In this document: piece by piece, positions 5,494 through 11,281 of the stretch
Position numbering within the stretch: position 1 is the first letter of the stretch
Layout of the letters: the number at the start of each line of letters is the position of its first letter
Source of the DNA: DAONJL01 sp035405645 [NCBI: bacterium]
Lineage (GTDB): Bacteria; JAGOBX01; DAONJL01
Assembly (NCBI GenBank): GCA_035405645.1
Contig: DAONJL010000018.1
Coordinates: 29,449 to 40,729, forward strand
Direction of reading: 5' to 3'
Length of the DNA stretch: 11,281 bases
Notes under the pieces: model-generated
Told to the model about the DNA's origin: nothing
Databases searched by the model: none
The model's input: the letters and a program-made list of their open reading frames with translations, nothing else
Made by a program: the position numbers and the translations under genes

Positions 5494-7242
5494 TTAATAA
5501 TAATAATCAAATTTTTTTTCATTAGAAATAAAAGGTTGAATTTTAAAAATTGCTGCTGGCTCAATTTGTGGGTCTAACTCAATATAATTTGTTGCACCTT
5601 TCCATAATAATTTTTGTCCTGTTATAAGTTCTTCAACTATATAATTTTCATTTGGACTAATACCAAGTTCATTAAGTGATAAAGTTAGATTAGCACCGTG
5701 TTTTTGAAATGGGTCAAGATTAACGGCAATAAATAAAGCATTTGTTTTATCAGGCGAAATTTTCCCATAAAAAATAATATTATCATCATCAGCAGAATAA
5801 AATCTCAAATTTTTATAATAATGAAGTGCGATGTTTTCTTTGCGAATTTGATTTATTTTTCTGATAAAATCTTTTATATTGCCAGGTCTGTCCCAATCCC
5901 AAACTTTGTATTGATATTTTTCAGAATCAAGATACTCTTCTTTTCCTGGAATTGCTTTATTTTCACATAATTCATAACCATTATACATACCATAAACAGA
6001 AGATAATGTAGTTGCGAGCACAAATCGCATTTTAAATGCAGGTCTGCCCCCCTGTTGTAAAATAAATGGCAAAATATCTGGTGTATTTGTAAATAAATTA
6101 CCAATCATATATTCAGCAACATCTGTATTAGTTAATTCATAAAAATAATCAATTATTTCCTGTTTAAAATTACGCCATGTGAAATAAGTATAAGATTGTG
6201 TAAAACCACATTTACTTAAATATTTCATTACCTTTGGTCTTGTAAATGCTTCTGATAAAAAAATTACTTCTGGATATTTATTTTGAACTTCACTGATAAC
6301 CCATTCCCAGAATTTGAAAGGTTTAGTATGCGGATTATCAATACGAAAAATTTTTACTCCTTTACTAATCCAGAAAAAGAAAATATCTCTTAACTCTTCC
6401 CATAAGCCCATTTGGTCTTCACAATAAAAATTAAATGGATAAATATCTTCATATCTTTTTGGTGGATTTTCTGCGCATTTGATTGTGCCATCAGGTCGTC
6501 TGTAAAACCAATCAGGATGATTTTTTACATAAGGATGGTCAGGTGAACAAGTATGAGCAATATCAAGAGCAACTTCAAGACCTAATTCATTTGCTTTTTC
6601 AACAAATCGTTCAAAATCTTTTATTGTTCCAAGTGAAGGTTCAATTGAACGATGCCCACCTAATTCATTTCCAATTGCATAAGGACAGCCAGGGTCATCT
6701 GGTCCGCAAACCAATGAATTATTTGGTCCTTTTCGATGAGTTCTACCAATAGGATGAATAGGTGTCAAATAAACAACATCAAAACCTAAATCAACAATAT
6801 ATGGAAGTCGATTTATACAATCCTGAAAAGTTGCACTTTTATTTGGAATAGTGCCTTGTGAACGAGGCCACATTTCATACCAGGCTGCATATCGTGCCTT
6901 TTCTCTATCTACTTTTACTTTTAGTATTTTATCATATTTTGTTATTAGTGATTTATCAGCAGATGGATAAGCAATAATAGTATAAAGATAATATCCAATT
7001 TTTTCAACTTTAAATTTTCCATGCCATCTATCATTGTCAAATAATTCCATACGTACTGTTTGCCAATCATTATCATTAATAAATTTATATTGTAAATATG
7101 CTTCAAGTGGATCATGCCCTTCTTTAAATATATCAGCCCAAACTTCTACTTCATCGTTTATTATTCGTTTTATATGAAATTTACCATTGTTTAATTCAGG
7201 ATAAACATTTTCAATTACAACTGATTCTGTAAATTTTCGCAT
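5494..7242 (-). CDS. glgE: Alpha-1,4-glucan:maltose-1-phosphate maltosyltransferase GlgE (GH13), compact form
   Basis: GlgE lengthens alpha-1,4-glucans by adding maltosyl units from maltose 1-phosphate in the cytosol. The 582-residue protein shows an N-terminal beta domain (about 1-110; VWADIFKEGHDPL is typical) and a TIM-barrel catalytic domain (about 115-460), then a C-terminal beta domain. Diagnostic motifs are ARYAAWYEMWPRS (116-128), LTPIHPIGRTHRKGPNN (159-175), LDIAHTCSPDHP (226-237), RPDGTIKCAENPPKRYEDIYP (249-269), FRIDNPHTKPF (nucleophile Asp302), FLSEAFTRP (acid/base Glu331), QSYTYFTWRN (349-358) and NTPDILP (third carboxylate Asp389). It is shorter than the roughly 660 residues of actinobacterial GlgE, mainly because little lies between the N domain and the barrel. 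The start has a good ribosome site (AAAGAGGTG). TreS, Pep2 or GlgM, which would supply maltose 1-phosphate, are not in the window. Confidence 0.95.
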   Translation of the reverse strand: MRKFTESVVIENVYPELNNGKFHIKRIINDEVEVWADIFKEGHDPLEAYLQYKFINDNDWQTVRMELFDNDRWHGKFKVEKIGYYLYTIIAYPSADKSLITKYDKILKVKVDREKARYAAWYEMWPRSQGTIPNKSATFQDCINRLPYIVDLGFDVVYLTPIHPIGRTHRKGPNNSLVCGPDDPGCPYAIGNELGGHRSIEPSLGTIKDFERFVEKANELGLEVALDIAHTCSPDHPYVKNHPDWFYRRPDGTIKCAENPPKRYEDIYPFNFYCEDQMGLWEELRDIFFFWISKGVKIFRIDNPHTKPFKFWEWVISEVQNKYPEVIFLSEAFTRPKVMKYLSKCGFTQSYTYFTWRNFKQEIIDYFYELTNTDVAEYMIGNLFTNTPDILPFILQQGGRPAFKMRFVLATTLSSVYGMYNGYELCENKAIPGKEEYLDSEKYQYKVWDWDRPGNIKDFIRKINQIRKENIALHYYKNLRFYSADDDNIIFYGKISPDKTNALFIAVNLDPFQKHGANLTLSLNELGISPNENYIVEELITGQKLLWKGATNYIELDPQIEPAAIFKIQPFISNEKKFDYYY

Positions 7243-7288
7243 ATTTCACCTCTTTTTCAGTATGTTGGATTTATTTTTTATTTTTTAA

Positions 7289-7317
7289 AAAATATAATTT
7301 TTATTGTTTTATGTCAA
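7289..7317 (-). promoter_or_regulatory. Probable sigma-70 promoter of glgE
   Basis: On the minus strand TTGACA (7317-7312) is followed after exactly 17 bases by TATTTT (7294-7289, four of six matches to TATAAT). Transcription would start near 7282, leaving a leader of about 40 bases that contains the AAAGAGGTG ribosome site. This is the best-formed promoter candidate in the window. The rest of the 206-base gap up to purQ is AT-rich, with no convincing terminator. Confidence 0.55.
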
Positions 7318-7448
7318 TGAAAAAAAGGATTGATAAAAAGCATTAAAAATATAATCATCAATTCATTTATAAAATGATAATTAAAAGTGTTAGTTTTATG
7401 TAAAATCTATCGTTTAAATTTTTTATGAATTATTTATAAATTTTTTAA

Positions 7449-8162
7449 TTATTTTAAAAAATCAATTAATGCCTTAAAAAAATAATAACCATATCCAAAT
7501 TTCTTTTTATAAATATCAGGTGAATGATATTCTTCTTTATAAATAAATCGTTCAGGATGAGGCATTAAACCAAATATTTTTTTGTTTTTATCACATAAAC
7601 CAGCAATATTTTTTTCAGAACCATTTATATCTTCTTTGTATAATATAAACGCACTACCATTATTTACATATTTTTCAGCATTATTATTTTTACTTATAAA
7701 TTTGCCTTCAAAATGTGCAACAGGTAATTCAATTTCATCAGGAAAATATTTTGTAAAAAAATTATTTATTTGATTTATTTTTAATTTACACCACTGACAA
7801 ATAAAATGCTTATTTTTATTCTGTGCTAAAAATCCTTCGGGTAGCATATTTAGTTCTAATAAAATTTGAAAACCATTACAAATGCCAAGTATAAATCTGT
7901 CTTTTTCTGCAAATTCAAATATTGTATCATTTAATTTTTTCTTTAATTCTAATGCAGCTAATTTTCCAGCATAAACATAATCACCATAACTAAAACCACC
8001 TGCTAAAACTAATAGTGAATAATTAAGAATAATTTTTTTTGATAATAAAGAAACAGGTAAAATATCAGGTTCTGCACCAACTATTTTTAATGCTCGCGCT
8101 GTTTCAACATCATTATTAGTTCCTGGAAATTTTAATATAATTGCTTTAATCTTTTTTCCCAT
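7449..8162 (-). CDS. purQ: Phosphoribosylformylglycinamidine synthase, glutaminase subunit PurQ
   Basis: PurQ is the class I glutamine amidotransferase subunit of FGAM synthase. It releases ammonia from glutamine and passes it to PurL. The 237-residue protein has KFPGTNNDVETARAL near the N-terminus (11-25), the oxyanion-strand LVLAGGFSYGDYVYAGKLAA (51-70), the nucleophile elbow GICNGFQ with Cys95, PVAHFEGKF (147-155), and the other two triad residues in MPHPER (His202, Glu204). The length is normal for PurQ. Its start lies 31 bases inside the 3' end of purL in another frame, with only a weak ribosome site, so translation is probably coupled to purL, which would favour equal amounts of the two partners. 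It is the last gene of the pur block. Confidence 0.97.
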   Translation of the reverse strand: MGKKIKAIILKFPGTNNDVETARALKIVGAEPDILPVSLLSKKIILNYSLLVLAGGFSYGDYVYAGKLAALELKKKLNDTIFEFAEKDRFILGICNGFQILLELNMLPEGFLAQNKNKHFICQWCKLKINQINNFFTKYFPDEIELPVAHFEGKFISKNNNAEKYVNNGSAFILYKEDINGSEKNIAGLCDKNKKIFGLMPHPERFIYKEEYHSPDIYKKKFGYGYYFFKALIDFLK

Positions 8163-10495
8163 ATATTTTTTAATTCTCTTATTTCTTCATTCAATAAAAT
8201 TTTTTCTCCATCTTTGATAATAATATTTTTATGTTTGTTTGTTGTTTTCCCTATTATTGCAAATGGTAAATTAATAAAAATTTTTTTCACTTTTAAAATT
8301 TTACTCTTCTTGATTTCTAATAAAATTCTGCTATTTGATTCAGAAAATAATTTACTAAAATTAGAAATATTTTTTTTACAAGGCAAGTTGTCTAAATTTA
8401 TTTCACAACCTGCACGCATTGAAAATAACATCTCTAATAAGGCAATAATAAAGCCACCTTCTGATATATCATGCGCTGATAAAATTAAATTTTTTCTTAT
8501 GCATTTATATATACTTTCATAAATTTTTTTTGATAATTCAAAATCAACATCTGGAACATTATCACTTTGAAATTTTAAAACAGAATTAACGATACTGCCA
8601 CCTAATTCATCGTTTGTAAAACCAACAATACAAATTAAACTATCAGATTTTTTAATATAATTTGTTGTTATTTCTTTCTTTTTTTCGATTATACCAAGAC
8701 CAGTTATTAATAGTGTTAATGGAATATTTTTTTCTCTGCCATTTTTTAAAACATAATAGTTGTAAAAAGAGTCTTTACCTGAAATAAAAGGTAAATTAAA
8801 AATTTCAGCAGCCTCTGATATTCCTTTAACTGTTAATATTAATTTTTTTAATTCTTTTTCTCGATTTATATTGCCACAACAAAAATTATCAAGTAACGCA
8901 ATTTTTTCAGGATTTGCACCAACTACTACTAATTGTCTAACAACTTCATCAACACTGGATTTAGCCATTTTTTCGCACTCTATTTTTCCATATTCTGGTA
9001 ATAATGATAAACCAATTGCAAGATATTTTTCAACATCTGAAATTCTTAATACAACTCCATCTGCTGGCACATCTTGTTCATCTGACATTACTGGTTTTAT
9101 AAGTGTATTTCCTTGCACTTCAAAATCATATTCACTTATTATTGGTCTTTTTGAACAAATATTCAAATTTGATAAAACTTTATTAAGTATTCTTTTAAGG
9201 TTAAAATTTTCAAATAATAAATTATTATTTTTTTCTCTTTTTTTTGCCTTTTTACTAATAGTGCATTTTAATTTTTTTTGTACTGGACTATTTAAAAAAT
9301 CTAAATCTAAATCACACTCTAATTTATTTTTAAAATAAATCTTTATTTTCTGGCTATCATTTATATAACCAATTTCACTTATTTCAACATCATAAATTCG
9401 CGCAATTTTTTTTAATTTGTTTATATCTTTTTCATTTACTGCTAACACCATTCTTTCCTGCGTTTCAGATAAAAATATTTCCCATGCTAACATATTTTCT
9501 TCAAGTAAATGAACTTTATCTAAATAAATAACAGCACCAAAATTATATATCATTTCACAAATAGCGCTTGATAAACCACCTGCACCACAATCTGTAATAT
9601 AACAAATTAAATTTTCTTTTTTGGCTTCTAAAATAAATTCTAATAATTGTTTTTCTAAAATAGGATTTGGAATCTGCACTGCTTTTTTATCATCACTTAA
9701 ACTTTTGGTCGTTAATGATTTTGAGGCAAAAATAGCTCCTTTTAAGCCATCTCGACCAGTGCGATTTCCTGCTACTATTATTTTTAAGCCTTCTTTTATT
9801 TCTTTGTTTATTTTTTTATTTTCTATAATGCCAATAGAACCACAAAAAACTAATGGATTAAAATTATAATCATTTGAAAAAATAATTGCACCAGCAACAG
9901 TTGGAATTCCCATTTTATTGCCATAATCACGAATTCCAGCAACAACGCCACGCATTATTTTTCGTGGATGAATTATATCTTCATTTACTTTTTTTAATTC
10001 TATATTGCCAAAGCATAACGCATTTATATTACCTATTGGTTTAGCTCCGCAACCAGCACCTAATATATCACGTATTACGCCGCCTATACCTGTTGCTGCA
10101 CCACCATACGGTTCGATTGCACTTGGATGATTATGTGTTTCTACTTTTGCACAAATTGAATATTTATTATTAATCTTAATAAAACCAGCATTATCAATAA
10201 ATGGATTGATTACAAAGTCCTGTTTTTTAGTTATTATTTTTTCTGTTGTTTTTTTAATAAATGTATTAAATAAACTATTTATTATTTTTTCTTTTTTATT
10301 TTCTTTATATTTAATTTCAGCATTAAATATTCTATGCTTACAATGTTCACTCCAATTTTGTGCTATAATTTCTATTTCTAAATTTGTTGGTGTCCGTCTT
10401 AATTTTTTATAATAATTATAAATCAATATTAAATCTTCTTTTCTTAAATTTAAATTCCGCTTTTGATTTAAGTAAACTAATTTGTTATAATTCAT
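8132..10495 (-). CDS. purL: Phosphoribosylformylglycinamidine synthase, synthetase subunit PurL
   Basis: PurL uses ATP and ammonia to convert FGAR to FGAM in purine synthesis. The protein has 787 residues, slightly longer than typical small PurL and far shorter than the ~1300-residue single-chain enzyme. Motifs are RTPTNLEIEIIAQNWSEHCKH (34-54, with His51 of the active site), AKVETHNHPSAIEPYGGAATG (116-136), GRDGLKGAIFASKS (247-260), TDCGAGGLSSA (301-311), SETQERM (343-349) and, in the second synthetase-like half, GKDSFYN and SAHDISEGGF. The 'AQNWSEHCKHRIFNA' version resembles longer PurL enzymes that carry a PurS-like N-terminal domain, and here such a domain is encoded by the gene just upstream. 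The start lies 18 bases after that gene's stop, without a clear ribosome site. Confidence 0.97.
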   Translation of the reverse strand: MNYNKLVYLNQKRNLNLRKEDLILIYNYYKKLRRTPTNLEIEIIAQNWSEHCKHRIFNAEIKYKENKKEKIINSLFNTFIKKTTEKIITKKQDFVINPFIDNAGFIKINNKYSICAKVETHNHPSAIEPYGGAATGIGGVIRDILGAGCGAKPIGNINALCFGNIELKKVNEDIIHPRKIMRGVVAGIRDYGNKMGIPTVAGAIIFSNDYNFNPLVFCGSIGIIENKKINKEIKEGLKIIVAGNRTGRDGLKGAIFASKSLTTKSLSDDKKAVQIPNPILEKQLLEFILEAKKENLICYITDCGAGGLSSAICEMIYNFGAVIYLDKVHLLEENMLAWEIFLSETQERMVLAVNEKDINKLKKIARIYDVEISEIGYINDSQKIKIYFKNKLECDLDLDFLNSPVQKKLKCTISKKAKKREKNNNLLFENFNLKRILNKVLSNLNICSKRPIISEYDFEVQGNTLIKPVMSDEQDVPADGVVLRISDVEKYLAIGLSLLPEYGKIECEKMAKSSVDEVVRQLVVVGANPEKIALLDNFCCGNINREKELKKLILTVKGISEAAEIFNLPFISGKDSFYNYYVLKNGREKNIPLTLLITGLGIIEKKKEITTNYIKKSDSLICIVGFTNDELGGSIVNSVLKFQSDNVPDVDFELSKKIYESIYKCIRKNLILSAHDISEGGFIIALLEMLFSMRAGCEINLDNLPCKKNISNFSKLFSESNSRILLEIKKSKILKVKKIFINLPFAIIGKTTNKHKNIIIKDGEKILLNEEIRELKNIWEKRLKQLY

Positions 10496-10513
10496 ACTAT
10501 CAAAAAAATATTT

Positions 10514-10984
10514 TTATTTAATTATGAACCAATTATTTATTAAGGGATTTATTGGTCCAAAATTTATAAAATCATTTATATTTACTTCTTTTCTATTACC
10601 AAATAAATAATATCTTGTTCCTGACCTTATCATTTTAATTGTTGTTAATTCACTTTTATTTTTATTTAATTTTTTTAATAAATCATAAACATATTTTTTT
10701 GTATATTCCCATTCATTATTTTTTAAATCTTCTTTTAAAAAAACATCAATTATTTTTTTTGCTTTTTTAAAATTTTCATTTTCACCATTTAATATTTCAT
10801 CTTTGATTTTGTTTGTATAAATTTCAGAAATTACTTTTTTCACTATTTCAAAATCACCATCATAAATAACATAAAGTAATTTACTTATTATATATTTATT
10901 TATTCCTTTTATTTTCTTATAAACAATTTTATTGATGTCTTCTAAATCTTCAATTTTTGAAATAATTTCAAATTTTGCTTTCAT
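10514..10984 (-). CDS. purS: PurS-like protein with two tandem modules (FGAM synthase small subunit)
   Basis: A 156-residue, Lys/Asn/Ile-rich protein directly upstream of purL. PurS is normally about 80 residues and works as a dimer bridging PurL and PurQ. The second half fits one PurS module: strand IDVFLKEDLKNNEWEYTKK (about 78-96), helix YVYDLLKKL, strand pair TTIKMIRSGTRYYLFGN (about 115-131), and the ending NPLINNWFIIK, comparable to PurS 'ANPVIEDYRIEI'. The first half (KFEIISKIEDLEDINKIV to IYTNKIKDEIL) has the same order of elements. Long PurL enzymes begin with a domain built like a PurS dimer, so this is best read as that domain encoded separately. The assignment rests on position and secondary-structure pattern; direct sequence similarity is weak. 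The ATG has no clear ribosome site. The symbol is tentative. Confidence 0.65.
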   Translation of the reverse strand: MKAKFEIISKIEDLEDINKIVYKKIKGINKYIISKLLYVIYDGDFEIVKKVISEIYTNKIKDEILNGENENFKKAKKIIDVFLKEDLKNNEWEYTKKYVYDLLKKLNKNKSELTTIKMIRSGTRYYLFGNRKEVNINDFINFGPINPLINNWFIIK

Positions 10985-11017
10985 ATTTTAATTTTAGTTA
11001 ATTCATTTATTTTTCTT

Positions 11018-11045
11018 ATTTAACTAAGTTAGAATTTTTTGTCAA
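11018..11045 (-). promoter_or_regulatory. Possible promoter of the purS-purL-purQ block
   Basis: On the minus strand TTGACA (11045-11040) is followed after 16 bases by TTAAAT (11023-11018, four of six matches). This would give a leader of roughly 25-30 bases before the ATG at 10984. A second TTGACA lies farther up at 11103-11098, with only a poor -10, and overlaps an inverted repeat. Confidence 0.4.
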
Positions 11046-11086
11046 TATAAATAAAATCAGGTTTAGATTAAATAAACTAAATTTTA

Positions 11087-11105
11087 AATTAGACATTGTC
11101 AAATT
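11087..11105. promoter_or_regulatory. 19-bp inverted repeat, possible operator of the pur block
   Basis: AATTAGACATTGTCAAATT is a 9+1+9 inverted repeat with one mismatch pair (TGTCTAATT against TGTCAAATT). Its right arm contains a minus-strand TTGACA. The size and symmetry suit a dimeric regulator, and it stands about 100 bases before the first pur gene. No regulator gene is in the window, and the site is not one I recognise. Confidence 0.35.
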
Positions 11106-11177
11106 AAAGAAACTGATTAAGAAGTTGTATAATATAAAAAAGTTTAACCAGGAGGAACATATACAATATTTTATTAT

Positions 11178-11276
11178 TCAAAATTGTTTAAGATAATCAT
11201 TATCTATCGCTTTAATAATAAGTTTTAAAATTTCGGGAAGTTTACAGACATGGTATACCCTTTTCTTAAGAATATA
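11178..11276 (-). pseudogene. Possible gene relic at the right edge
   Basis: On the minus strand, 32 codons lie between a TAA (11279-11277) and a TGA (11180-11178), with no ATG in frame. The part KLPEILKLIIKAIDNDYLKQF reads like real protein: an amphipathic helix with a normal mix of residues, unlike the surrounding spacer. A second minus-strand frame, open from the window edge, contains KGYTMSVNFPKF and stops at the same place, so a frameshifted gene end is possible. A transposase remnant is one guess, but no family signature can be seen. A 7+1+7 palindrome (AGATAAT-C-ATTATCT, 11191-11205) sits inside it. Confidence 0.25.
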
Positions 11277-11281
11277 TTATT

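Noticed and set aside
5874-6104. A 76-codon minus-strand frame inside glgE
   Set aside because: It overlaps GlgE in another frame across conserved motifs and has no ribosome site or family signature.
6483-6752. An 89-codon plus-strand open frame opposite glgE
   Set aside because: It is antisense to the GlgE active-site region, and its Gln/Leu/His-rich translation has no known pattern.
7261-7448. Rho-independent terminator after purQ
   Set aside because: There are T-runs, and short AT-only inverted repeats such as CATTT-ATA-AAATG, but no stem with G-C pairs followed by a T-run.
8871-9338. A 155-codon plus-strand open frame opposite purL
   Set aside because: It lies antisense to the conserved purL frame. 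It has no ribosome site or recognisable protein features, and its Ser/Phe/Lys-rich make-up is what antisense of AT-rich coding DNA gives.
10985-11100. A riboswitch (purine or TPP type) before the pur block, suggested by ACCTGAT on the minus strand
   Set aside because: Only this short string fits; the other conserved TPP elements and paired stems are missing, and no purine-riboswitch core is seen.

Overview
The window is a very AT-rich, compact stretch of bacterial chromosome. By eye about a quarter of the bases are G or C, and the proteins are rich in Asn, Lys, Ile and Phe. Every well-supported gene lies on the minus strand. TAA, TGA and TAG all act as stops, so the standard bacterial code applies. 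Several starts have clear Shine-Dalgarno sites, and TTGACA-like -35 boxes stand upstream of the three gene blocks. A substrate-binding protein with a cleavable, Cys-free signal peptide plus a separate lipoprotein would suit a cell with two membranes. The likely source is an uncultivated, probably anaerobic bacterium with a reduced, AT-rich genome. I cannot place it in a phylum from sequence alone.

Read in the direction of transcription, from right to left, there are three blocks. Block 1 (10984 to 7449) makes FGAM synthase, the fourth step of purine synthesis: a 156-residue protein that looks like two PurS modules in tandem, then PurL, then PurQ, which overlaps the end of purL by 31 bases. 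Block 2 (7242 to 5174) has its own promoter. It encodes a short GlgE (maltose-1-phosphate maltosyltransferase, GH13) and a small YbjQ-like protein. Block 3 (4819 to the left edge) is tightly packed: a NifU C-terminal-type Fe-S carrier, an MTA/SAH-nucleosidase-like protein, a YchF-like TGS-domain P-loop protein, a MalE-like periplasmic binding protein, ThiC, and the start of a lipoprotein that runs off the window. Junctions in this block are TAATG, ATGA or one- to five-base gaps.

The blocks can be linked biochemically. FGAM leads to aminoimidazole ribotide (AIR), and ThiC diverts AIR into the thiamine pyrimidine. ThiC needs a [4Fe-4S] cluster (the Nfu-type protein could help) and releases 5'-deoxyadenosine (an MTAN-type nucleosidase could clear it). 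GlgE and the MalE-like protein point to alpha-glucan metabolism, but no permease, ATPase, TreS, Pep2 or GlgM gene is in the window. These links are inferences from family knowledge and gene order.

The gaps hold little. 4820-5173 contains a probable promoter for block 3, an 8-bp tandem repeat and a doubtful 32-codon plus-strand frame with a good ribosome site. 7243-7448 holds the glgE promoter. 10985-11281 holds the pur promoter region, a 19-bp inverted repeat overlapping a TTGACA box, an orphan ribosome-site motif and a short frame that looks like a gene relic. I saw no tRNA, rRNA, CRISPR array, intact insertion sequence or convincing terminator.
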